DNA from: Gammaproteobacteria bacterium
Lineage (GTDB): Bacteria; Pseudomonadota; Gammaproteobacteria; SZUA-152
Length of the DNA: 17,158 nucleotides
Direction of reading: 5' to 3'
NCBI GenBank assembly: GCA_030599435.1
Contig: JAUVNZ010000008.1
Coordinates: 1-17,158, forward strand
Shown: positions 1 through 7,100 of the stretch, one piece after another
How positions within the stretch are numbered: position 1 is the first letter of the stretch
Layout: the number at the start of each line of letters is the position of its first letter
Notes under the pieces: generated by a model
The model's input: only the letters and a program-made list of their open reading frames with translations
What the model was told of the DNA's origin: nothing
Databases searched by the model: none
Translations under genes and position numbers: made by a program

Positions 1-1409
1 TGACTATTTACAGTGATATCCCCGCCCATCAAACGACAAATATTTCGACTAATGGCTAACCCCAGACCAGACCCTCCAAATACACGTGTCGTAGATTCAT
101 CCGCTTGAGTAAATGCCCGGAATAATTTTTCCTGTTGTTCTTTACTGATACCAATACCAGTATCTTTAATGCGAACAACAATCCAGCCTGTCTCTACACC
201 CGTGCCTGGTGCCATTTCACGATTGACCTTTAATGAAATTATTCCATCGCGGGTAAATTTTGCGGCATTACCTAAGATATTAATCAATGTTTGCCTAAAT
301 TTTGAGACATCAATATGGATGCTGCCCAAACCTGCATCACAACTCACCACAAGATTATTATTATTAGTTGTAATTAAAGGCTGTATTGTGTCGACTACCT
401 CATCAATTAATTCTGGAAGATTAGCATCTTCCAGATATAGCTCGGTTTTACCAAGTTCAATTCTCGACAAATCAAGTATGTCGTTAATTAACGACAATAG
501 GTGGCGGCCAGCAGTCTGAATCCTGGAAAGATCCTCTTTCTGCGTATGATCCTTCTTCTTTTCTGCATTTTCATACAACATCTCACTGTAACCAATTATT
601 GCATTAAGAGGCGTCCTTAATTCATGGCTCATGTTTGCAAGAAATTTACTTTTTTCATAGCTTGCGGCTTCAGCTTCCAGCTTTTCTTCTAATGCCAGTT
701 GTGCCATTTTGTGCTCTTCTGCCACATCTTTATCGCGCTGCTTCAAACGAATAAATAATTGTTGTACTGCGCGCCAAACCTGTCCAATCTCAGATGTCAT
801 TTTATAATTCGTCGCTGGTATTTGTACGTCTTTATCTAAGTCAGTAACGCCTAAGGTGTTAGATAACTCATTTAGTGGTTGCAATAGTTTTCGCACCCAA
901 AGCTGCAAAAACAATAACAACATAATCGCAACTGCCAGGATCCAGGCAATTTCTGATCTCACATCAATCATTAAACGCTGGTAATACGCATCACTATATT
1001 CCAGAGTTACACTGCCTAATAAATCCATCGTACTCGGTGAAAACAATGGTGTCTCAGCACGAAACGGTTCAACAGCTGAGGGAGAGTTGTTTCGTCTTTC
1101 TATAACGGTACCATCAATAAGATTTATAGAAATTCTTACCACGATCGGTTCATTGCTCGAGTGATCTTTTAGCAAAGACAAGCGGTTTAATACATTTTCA
1201 AGTGCTTGCTTATCATTGTTATCCAGGGCAGCTTCCAAAATTTCAGTATAAGGGCTTATCAACAATTCTACTTCAGACTGTTCATTCGCTTTCAATGTGG
1301 GCGCGACAACGAATACCCAATAATAAATAATTGCAGACATACTTAGCAAAACCACAGCAAACATTGCGATGGAAATACGCGAAACAAGACTAGGAAATAT
1401 ATTATTCAT
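1..1409 (-). CDS. Membrane-bound sensor histidine kinase, 3' end cut by window edge
   Basis: Reading the minus strand from the ATG at 1409 gives 469 codons with no stop before the window edge, so the C-terminus is missing. Residues about 12-35 form a first membrane segment. Residues 36-150 form a periplasmic sensor region, and about 153-172 form a second membrane segment. A HAMP-like linker and a coiled coil (about 220-255) follow. The HisKA motif FLANMSHELRTPLNAIIGYS puts the phospho-acceptor at His262. The ATPase domain shows the N box (NILGNAAKFT, about 377-386), G1 DTGIG (416-420) and G2 GGSGLGL (445-451). The start overlaps the stop of the YfiR-like gene by 8 bp (ATGAATAA), implying translational coupling. 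Known of the family: autophosphorylation at His, then transfer to a receiver domain. A hybrid receiver domain could lie beyond the edge. The kinase assignment is firm; the signal is unknown. Confidence 0.93.
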   Translation of the reverse strand, partial: MNNIFPSLVSRISIAMFAVVLLSMSAIIYYWVFVVAPTLKANEQSEVELLISPYTEILEAALDNNDKQALENVLNRLSLLKDHSSNEPIVVRISINLIDGTVIERRNNSPSAVEPFRAETPLFSPSTMDLLGSVTLEYSDAYYQRLMIDVRSEIAWILAVAIMLLLFLQLWVRKLLQPLNELSNTLGVTDLDKDVQIPATNYKMTSEIGQVWRAVQQLFIRLKQRDKDVAEEHKMAQLALEEKLEAEAASYEKSKFLANMSHELRTPLNAIIGYSEMLYENAEKKKDHTQKEDLSRIQTAGRHLLSLINDILDLSRIELGKTELYLEDANLPELIDEVVDTIQPLITTNNNNLVVSCDAGLGSIHIDVSKFRQTLINILGNAAKFTRDGIISLKVNREMAPGTGVETGWIVVRIKDTGIGISKEQQEKLFRAFTQADESTTRVFGGSGLGLAISRNICRLMGGDITVNS

Positions 1410-2049
1410 AGCGTTTTGACATCTTCATCAATAACGCATTAATAACGATTTTGGAACGCTTAAGAGCCTGTATGTTGAAATAAGGTTTTACTCTGTTGGT
1501 CACCGATATACCTACAGCCACTCCGCGCTCAACATCACCCGTGAACGGTGAAAAAACAATACAACTACTTTTTTCAGCAATTGCGGCAACTTTTTTCAAA
1601 TCATCATCACTTAATCGCTCTGAAAGAAAAATTGCCGTTGGTTTTGATTCAGGAGTAATGTTGTCCAGAAACTTTTGAATGCCAACAGTACTGGCTGTCA
1701 CGCCCATACCTCCAATATTTTTATTTTTTGAAATGAGCAACTCAGCCAGGGACTGCGCTCTGTCTTTGTCTTCACGGTAAAGAAACGTCAGCTTTACCTT
1801 ATTTTCAGCGTTTAATTTTGACCGGAAATTATTATCTACGGCGACAATACGTGGAAATATAGACAACGAAATATCTACGCGGCGGTTTTCTTCTTCGTCA
1901 GCGTAACCTAAATTGTCAGCAGCAACGCCCATAACAACAAACAAAATAGCAATAACAAAATATTGCGCGCACAAGACATTATTTGGCAACACTTTTGCCA
2001 ACAGCGTCCTGGAAGAATTTTCCTTATTTTTAGAAAAACCTAAATGCAT
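1402..2049 (-). CDS. YfiR-like (DUF4154) periplasmic regulatory protein
   Basis: This 215-residue protein has a hydrophobic N-terminal segment (about 29-45) that looks like a signal peptide or anchor behind a long basic n-region. The C-terminal half carries the pattern I associate with YfiR-like/DUF4154 proteins: FSPFTGDVERGVAVGISV (about 166-183), then RVKPYFNIQALKRSKI and a closing MSKRYE. In Pseudomonas, YfiR is a periplasmic repressor that binds the periplasmic domain of the membrane diguanylate cyclase YfiN. By analogy this protein may hold or release the adjacent kinase. Only two cysteines are present, C27 in the leader and C163, so the stabilising disulfides of Pseudomonas YfiR are absent. 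The ATG at 2049 follows a GAGA-type ribosome site. The gap to the upstream receptor gene is 33 bp, and the stop overlaps the kinase start. The family call comes from pattern memory, not from a profile search. Confidence 0.75.
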   Translation of the reverse strand: MHLGFSKNKENSSRTLLAKVLPNNVLCAQYFVIAILFVVMGVAADNLGYADEEENRRVDISLSIFPRIVAVDNNFRSKLNAENKVKLTFLYREDKDRAQSLAELLISKNKNIGGMGVTASTVGIQKFLDNITPESKPTAIFLSERLSDDDLKKVAAIAEKSSCIVFSPFTGDVERGVAVGISVTNRVKPYFNIQALKRSKIVINALLMKMSKRYE

Positions 2050-2082
2050 TTATTTTCTCGTTAAGAGATGGGATAAATTTCA

Positions 2083-4224
2083 CTAAAACCTCATGTCTGC
2101 CTGTAACCAGAATTCACGGCCCGGTCTCGGATAATCTTCTTCATAGGCAGGAAGTAATTGTGGTACTGATGCAACAAAGAACACCATTGGTGCCGGATAA
2201 ATAATCTCCTCGTCGAATAAATTTTTTACACCCGCACGTAGCGTGATGCCACTTTTTACAAAATTACTGGCAGACACCGTAAGGTCTAAAACCTGGTAAC
2301 CTTCCAGACTGTTTCGTGGATCACCTGATTCACGTTTTCTCTCACCAACATACCGGTACTGCGCGGAAACACTGTAGTTATTTGTGGGGTGATACATTAC
2401 TCCAACATTACCCGTAAACATTGCGACATTAGCAATCAGTTCATTGGTTGTATCATTCCAGGGATGTACATAGCTGGCACTCGCATCCACCTTAATTTGC
2501 CGGCCAAAATTCCGGATATACTCCAGCTCCACACCTCGGGTATGTGCCTCATCCTGATTTGCGTAAGCACCTGAATCTATGACAATCAAATCGTGCATAT
2601 CTGCAAAAAAAAGAGTTCCCCGTAATTTGTTTACTTCATCATTAAAAATGTAGGCGAGCTCATAGGTTGTCATGTGTTCAGATTCAATGTCCGGATTACC
2701 ACTGACTACCGGATTATTTCTAGTGGCCGTTTCAATAAAGGCTGGGGGCCGAAATGCCTGCGCATATTGCGCCTTTATTGTTTGATGTTCTTTAAGATGG
2801 TAGACCGCTGCAATACGAGGACTAAGTGCCTGACCTACATCATCATAAGAATCAAAACGTAATCCTGCCGTCATAGTAAGACGATCATTAAGTGAAAACT
2901 GATCCTGCACGAACATTCCATACACCAAACGTGTTAAGCCTTCATCAAGCCAATTTTCTGCGCCACTGTATTTTGCTAATGGTACTGGTGTTGGTGGTAT
3001 TGCATTTGGGTCATAGTTACGTTCGGCAAAAGTCTCGCCCTGACTGGTATACATCACTTCCACACCAGCCAGGATGTCGTGTTTGTCCCAGCCCTTATAA
3101 TTGAAATCTGCACCGGCTCGGTATTTACGTTCCTCATAATTCGGACTGCCAAGCATGCCATTAGGAAACGAGCCAAAAATGCTGGCGGGGTAAAGTTCGT
3201 GTAACCCCGAGTCCAGTTTGTAATCATGCCAGCCCAGGTAAACATTCATATCGAGATCAGGTGATAACTCCCATTTAGTCTCTGCGTTCACCGTATACAG
3301 ACTGACCTCACGCATGATTTTGGAGTTATAGGAAGGCAACGCATGAGCAAGTCCGAAGAAATCGCCTGTATCAACTTTAACAAACTGAACTGATAAACTT
3401 GTGTCACGGAATTTCGATTGAAATATTACTGAGGTATCTTGCTCTTTTTCATTACTAGTCCCCGGCGCATTGGACAAAACGGAGAAAGGAGAATTACGTA
3501 AGACGTCTCGCCCGGCCTTAACACTATCACCTTCAATCCAGGTTCTGGAAAAACTCAGACTCATTGATAAATCTCGTTCGTCGGGCTTTCTAACCAGAAC
3601 TCCACTTGCAGTAGTTGTCCCTAAACTTCCGTAACGTACAAAAACACGGTTGTTGTCACTACGCGTAACAATGTTAATGACGCCACTAAAAGCAAACTCA
3701 CCATAAATTGCTGAACCAGGACCACGAATGATTTCAATACGATCAATTATTTCAGTCGGTATACGCAATGCCGTAGTCGCCACACTCAACGTGGCATTAA
3801 ATGGGACACCATTTAAAAGTACTTTGACTTTGCCAGATGCAAAGGCTGTGGCTATACCACGTATGAATACCTGGGTCTGCCCATCGCTGGTTAGTGAAAG
3901 CTCTACACCGGGTATCAGTGCCAATGCATCAACCACAGAGACAACGCCACGAGCTAATAGATCATCGCCGTAAAGAACCGAAACCATGCCTGGCACAAAA
4001 TCGATGTTCATTTTTGTTTTAGTAGCTATCTCAGTCTCTTGGTCTAAAGCCTGTAACAGATCCTGAAGCGCCGCTTCCGAAGCTGCATCACTTTCTGCTG
4101 CCTGCAAACCCGCCGACGTAATAGAAATTGATAATCCAATCGATATCACCCACAGTGTTTTCCACAACCTTCTAATGGCTGAGCCCATTAAAGTGGTATC
4201 TATAATTTTGTATCCGTGTTTCAT
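2083..4224 (-). CDS. TonB-dependent outer-membrane receptor
   Basis: The protein is about 713 residues from the ATG at 4224. That start is preceded by GGA at 8 nt and is preferred over an in-frame TTG at 4251; an ATG at 4188 (MGSAIRRLWK) would give an even more typical signal peptide. After a signal peptide ending near LQAAES comes a plug domain. It shows GVVSVVDALALIPGVELS, the FIRGIA segment, LLNGVPFN, then IDRIEIIRGPGSAIYGE and GVINIVTR. The rest is a beta-barrel with repeated aromatic strands, a late FRPPAF motif, GVKNLFDE, and the terminal Phe (QADMRF) recognised by the BAM complex. Such receptors import siderophores, cobalamin, copper chelates or similar ligands using TonB energy. The ligand cannot be told from sequence. 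It is first in an apparent operon with a YfiR-like protein and a histidine kinase, which suggests receptor-linked signalling. I saw no obvious Fur box upstream. Confidence 0.95.
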   Translation of the reverse strand: MKHGYKIIDTTLMGSAIRRLWKTLWVISIGLSISITSAGLQAAESDAASEAALQDLLQALDQETEIATKTKMNIDFVPGMVSVLYGDDLLARGVVSVVDALALIPGVELSLTSDGQTQVFIRGIATAFASGKVKVLLNGVPFNATLSVATTALRIPTEIIDRIEIIRGPGSAIYGEFAFSGVINIVTRSDNNRVFVRYGSLGTTTASGVLVRKPDERDLSMSLSFSRTWIEGDSVKAGRDVLRNSPFSVLSNAPGTSNEKEQDTSVIFQSKFRDTSLSVQFVKVDTGDFFGLAHALPSYNSKIMREVSLYTVNAETKWELSPDLDMNVYLGWHDYKLDSGLHELYPASIFGSFPNGMLGSPNYEERKYRAGADFNYKGWDKHDILAGVEVMYTSQGETFAERNYDPNAIPPTPVPLAKYSGAENWLDEGLTRLVYGMFVQDQFSLNDRLTMTAGLRFDSYDDVGQALSPRIAAVYHLKEHQTIKAQYAQAFRPPAFIETATRNNPVVSGNPDIESEHMTTYELAYIFNDEVNKLRGTLFFADMHDLIVIDSGAYANQDEAHTRGVELEYIRNFGRQIKVDASASYVHPWNDTTNELIANVAMFTGNVGVMYHPTNNYSVSAQYRYVGERKRESGDPRNSLEGYQVLDLTVSASNFVKSGITLRAGVKNLFDEEIIYPAPMVFFVASVPQLLPAYEEDYPRPGREFWLQADMRF

Positions 4225-4428
4225 TTTTTTGGTCCAAATCTGTGTGGTCAAAAAGCTGAAGACGCAAAAGCGGCCCCAGCATATTTCCTCGGGGCCAGTC
4301 GCAAAACAAATATAAAGCTACTCATTGGTTTCTCGGCAAAAATTGAAAAAACTTGAGGCCTGAGACTGACGGAGAATAGCTGGAAACCCGCTAAGGTATT
4401 GAGGTTGGGGCAAATTATGTCTGGCAAG
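4225..4428 (-). promoter_or_regulatory. Leader region of the TonB receptor operon with GC-rich hairpin
   Basis: This 200-nt non-coding stretch separates the aminotransferase terminator from the receptor start. On the minus strand it contains a hairpin with a perfect 6-bp stem: GGCCCC pairs with GGGGCC across a 13-nt loop (plus coordinates 4272-4277 and 4291-4296). GCTTTTGCG follows, about 48 nt before the receptor start codon. This could be an attenuator or a structured 5' UTR, but the T-run is short. I do not recognise a known riboswitch class here, and no convincing -35/-10 pair stands out. The 90-codon ORF spanning this region runs through both the hairpin and the terminator and is probably not a gene. 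Confidence 0.35.
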
Positions 4429-4454
4429 TTAAAGGGAGCCGAAGCTCCCTTTAA
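4429..4454 (-). terminator. Intrinsic terminator with UUCG tetraloop after the aminotransferase
   Basis: There is a perfect 11-bp inverted repeat (TTAAAGGGAGC / GCTCCCTTTAA) around a 4-nt loop. Read on the minus strand the loop is TTCG closed by C-G, the very stable UUCG tetraloop. The downstream arm ends in TTTAACTT. It lies 37 nt past the aminotransferase stop at 4492, so it most likely ends that transcript. A-rich sequence on the other side means it could also act weakly in the opposite direction. Confidence 0.8.
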
Positions 4455-4491
4455 TTTGATGTAAATGACTACTTCAGCTGCTAATTTGGGA

Positions 4492-5685
4492 TCATCCAAT
4501 AGCACTCTGGGCGGCTGCAACAGCCACCCCGCTCTGAATGGGAGCCCCCATATCTGTCAATACCGTATCCAGTGCACCCAGACAGAACATCACATTTTTG
4601 GTATTACTGGCATGTCCCATCAGGCCAATACGCCAGACCTTGCCCGCCAGAGCACCCAGGCCGGCACCAATTTCCAGGTTGAATTCATTGAGCAAACGCC
4701 CACGTACGGCGGCCTCATCTACACCTTCGGGAATGGTCACTGCATTTAGCTGAGGCAGACGAGCTTCCTCAGGCACAATAAAGGACAGACCCATAGCTTC
4801 AACGCCCGCACGCAATATCTGATGATTTTTCTGATGTCGAGCCCAGGCATTCTCCAGACCTTCTTCTTGTAAAATAACCAACGCCTCGTGCAGGCCATAC
4901 AAAGCATTAATGGGCGCAGTATGATGGTAGGCACGTTTGGCGCCCTCGCCCCAGTAACCCATTACCAAATTCAGGTCCAGAAACCAGCTTTGTACTGACG
5001 CTTTCCGCGATTTAATGCGTTCTATAGCTGCTGCATTAAAGCTTACCGGCGATAATCCGGGTGTACAGGACAGGCATTTCTGGCTTCCGGAGTAGATGGC
5101 ATCTACTTCCCATTCATCCAGCTTTATTGGCGTGCCGCCAAGAGAAGTCACTGCATCCACAATCACCAGGCAATCGTGCTCATGTGCAAGTTTGGTCAGT
5201 GTTTCAACATCCGACTGAGCACCTGTGGAAGTTTCCGCGTGCACAAAAGCAACCGTACTGGCCTGTGGATTGGCCTTCAGAGCTTCCGCAAGTTTATTGG
5301 GATCCACGGGCCTACCCCAGTCGTCTTCCACTATCACTGGCGTGGCACCACAGCGCTCGACATTTTCTTTCATCCGGGCACCAAATACACCGTTTTGACA
5401 GACGATTACGGTATCACCCGGCTCTACCAGATTAACAAAACAGGTTTCCATACCCGCCGAACCCGGCGCTGATACCGGGATGGTTAACTCATTTTTAGTC
5501 TGAAAAGCATACTGCAGCAGGCTTTTCATCTCGTCCATCATGGCCACAAACTGTGGATCCAGATGGCCAATAGTGGGTCGCGCCAGGGCACTCAATATGC
5601 GTGGATGCACATCTGAAGGGCCCGGGCCCATAAGGGTGCGTACGGGTGGAACAAAGGATGAAACATTTGGTGACTCAGTGGACAT
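4492..5685 (-). CDS. Class-V aminotransferase, alanine/serine-glyoxylate aminotransferase type
   Basis: The protein is 397 residues from the ATG at 5685, which is preceded by AAGAGATC at suitable spacing. An in-frame TTG at 5709 would add eight residues and is less likely. Fold-type I, class-V motifs are present: N-terminal MGPGPSDVHPRIL, VDAVTSLGG with the PLP-contacting Asp (about 177), and SGSQKCLSCTPG with the Schiff-base Lys (about 203). HHTAPINALYGLHEAL and a C-terminal GLGALAGKVWRIGLMGH resemble eukaryotic peroxisomal AGT. The expected reaction is transamination of glyoxylate to glycine with alanine or serine as donor, in the cytoplasm. Its position directly downstream of glcDEF supports this: glycolate oxidase makes glyoxylate and this enzyme consumes it. 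Terminators on both sides suggest an independent transcript. The related (S)-ureidoglycine-glyoxylate aminotransferase (PucG) is an alternative, but no purine-catabolism genes are nearby. Confidence 0.9.
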   Translation of the reverse strand: MSTESPNVSSFVPPVRTLMGPGPSDVHPRILSALARPTIGHLDPQFVAMMDEMKSLLQYAFQTKNELTIPVSAPGSAGMETCFVNLVEPGDTVIVCQNGVFGARMKENVERCGATPVIVEDDWGRPVDPNKLAEALKANPQASTVAFVHAETSTGAQSDVETLTKLAHEHDCLVIVDAVTSLGGTPIKLDEWEVDAIYSGSQKCLSCTPGLSPVSFNAAAIERIKSRKASVQSWFLDLNLVMGYWGEGAKRAYHHTAPINALYGLHEALVILQEEGLENAWARHQKNHQILRAGVEAMGLSFIVPEEARLPQLNAVTIPEGVDEAAVRGRLLNEFNLEIGAGLGALAGKVWRIGLMGHASNTKNVMFCLGALDTVLTDMGAPIQSGVAVAAAQSAIG

Positions 5686-5736
5686 ATTCGTTGATCTCTT
5701 TGTTAACAAAAAATACTAGCAGGGAAAATAAAGCAT

Positions 5737-5768
5737 AAAAAATGGCTCGCCAGTATAAGGGGCGAACC
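5737..5768 (-). terminator. Intrinsic terminator after glcF
   Basis: On the minus strand an 8-bp stem, GGTTCGCC / GGCGAGCC (one G-U pair), encloses a 9-nt loop and is followed directly by ATTTTTTATG. The arms are at 5744-5751 and 5761-5768 and the T-run corresponds to 5737-5742. It lies 37 bp beyond the glcF stop, so it should end the glcDEF transcript and separate it from the aminotransferase gene. Confidence 0.82.
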
Positions 5769-5805
5769 ACGCATGCCACAACATATAGTTGAGTGATTTT
5801 ATCGG

Positions 5806-7083
5806 TTATTGGGTCTGCTGACAATCTGCCAGTAATTCAACCCAGTGTTGCACTGGCAAAGAAGCTCCTTTTTTTAAATGCTGCAAACAACCAATATTGG
5901 CGCTGGTTATCACATCTGGTTGATTAGCTTGTAAAGCGGTCAGCTTATTCATGCGCAAGGGTTCAGCCAGTTCCGGATTCAAAATGGAATATGTGCCTGC
6001 CGAACCGCAACATAGATGGCTATCGCTAACAGGCAATGTTTCGAACCCCCACCGTCTTAGGATACCCTCCACCACACCGCCCAGCCCTAAGCCATGTTGC
6101 AAAGTACAGGGAGCATGAAACGCAACCCGTACTTTTTTATCTTTTTTCGCCAGCCTTTCAGGCAGTGCTTCTTCCTGATTCAGAATTTCGGAAATATCTC
6201 TGGTTAGCGCTGAAATTCGTCTGGCTTTTTTAGCGTATTGATTATCCCTACGTAAGTAATACCCATAATCTTTGACCTGCACACCACAGGCGCTGGCCGT
6301 ACAAACAATCGCTTCCACACCCTGCTCTACATGTGGCCACCAGGCATCTATATTGAGACGCATAAAGTGTTCTGCTTTTTCAGTTTTAGTAAGATGTTGA
6401 TCCAGCGCACCACAGCAGGCTTCACCCTTTACACGGATAACGCTGATCGAACACATATCCAGCACTTTTGCTGTCGCTGCATTTATCACAGGATCTATAA
6501 CCTGTTGCACACAACCCTGTAGCAAAATTACCTGGCGTGAGTGTTGCACCTCAGGCCACGCTGCCCTTAAAGATGATGATGACGATTGGGCGGGCAACGC
6601 ATTGCGCAAAGATGCGGGCAATAAGAACTGGAGCAATTTGGCTGCATTTAATCCCACTCTAAATCGAGCTGGCTGAGATAAAAAACTACTCAAAACCCAA
6701 CGAAATATTTTATCAAACAGGGGACGTGAAACTTTTTGTTCTATTTGTTTGCGACCAATATCCAGCAAGCGACCGTATTCAACGCCAGACGGACAAGTCG
6801 TTTCACAACTACGACATGTTAAACAACGGTCGAGATGTAAAAGCGTAGCAACACCTTCTTCCTGATTTTTCTGTTGATTGTTGCCCTGATTCTCATTTTG
6901 GTTTTCAAACAACTGTTTAATTAAATATATACGTCCACGCGGGCCATCCAGTTCATCGCCAGTTAATTGATAGGTTGGGCAAGTTGCATTACAAAAACCA
7001 CAATGCACACAACGACGCAAAATTGCATCAGCCTCACGGCCAACTTCGCTGGACAACAATGAAGTAGAGAATTGCGTTTGCAT
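5806..7083 (-). CDS. glcF: Glycolate oxidase iron-sulfur subunit GlcF
   Basis: GlcF is the iron-sulfur subunit that passes electrons from the flavin subunits of the GlcDEF complex towards the quinone pool at the membrane. The protein has 425 residues, close to the usual size. The first [4Fe-4S] motif is CVHCGFCNATCP (Cys25, 28, 31, 35). The second is CLTCRSCETTCP (Cys87, 90, 93, 97). Two CCG-type domains follow, marked by GCVQQV...EACCGALDQH and then FHAPCTLQHG...HLCCGSAGTYS, with NIGCLQHL near the end. The linker between the clusters contains an Asn/Gln/Glu-rich stretch (residues 60-77). The ATG at 7083 lies 17 bp after the glcE stop, and the gene ends at a clear terminator. The ribosome site is weak, consistent with coupling to glcE. 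Confidence 0.96.
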   Translation of the reverse strand: MQTQFSTSLLSSEVGREADAILRRCVHCGFCNATCPTYQLTGDELDGPRGRIYLIKQLFENQNENQGNNQQKNQEEGVATLLHLDRCLTCRSCETTCPSGVEYGRLLDIGRKQIEQKVSRPLFDKIFRWVLSSFLSQPARFRVGLNAAKLLQFLLPASLRNALPAQSSSSSLRAAWPEVQHSRQVILLQGCVQQVIDPVINAATAKVLDMCSISVIRVKGEACCGALDQHLTKTEKAEHFMRLNIDAWWPHVEQGVEAIVCTASACGVQVKDYGYYLRRDNQYAKKARRISALTRDISEILNQEEALPERLAKKDKKVRVAFHAPCTLQHGLGLGGVVEGILRRWGFETLPVSDSHLCCGSAGTYSILNPELAEPLRMNKLTALQANQPDVITSANIGCLQHLKKGASLPVQHWVELLADCQQTQ

Positions 7084-7100
7084 ACTATAAGTTGCCGATA

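Noticed and set aside
169..519. 116-codon plus-strand ORF at the left end
   Set aside because: It lies antisense to the histidine kinase catalytic domain, whose motifs are unambiguous on the minus strand.
4240..4305. GACGCAAAAGC on the plus strand recalls the GACGCAAAGC core of GEMM (c-di-GMP-I) riboswitches
   Set aside because: The rest of the GEMM consensus (CACGCACAGGGCAAACC and the receptor stem) is missing, and no plus-strand gene lies downstream. Treated as coincidence.
4225..4428. Possible Fur box upstream of the TonB receptor
   Set aside because: No GATAATGATAATCATTATC-like sequence can be seen in the leader, so iron regulation is not supported by the sequence.
4248..4520. 90-codon minus-strand ORF between the aminotransferase and the TonB receptor
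   Set aside because: It runs through a near-perfect intrinsic terminator and the GC-rich hairpin, overlaps the aminotransferase 3' end and has no ribosome site I can see. It is most likely non-coding leader.
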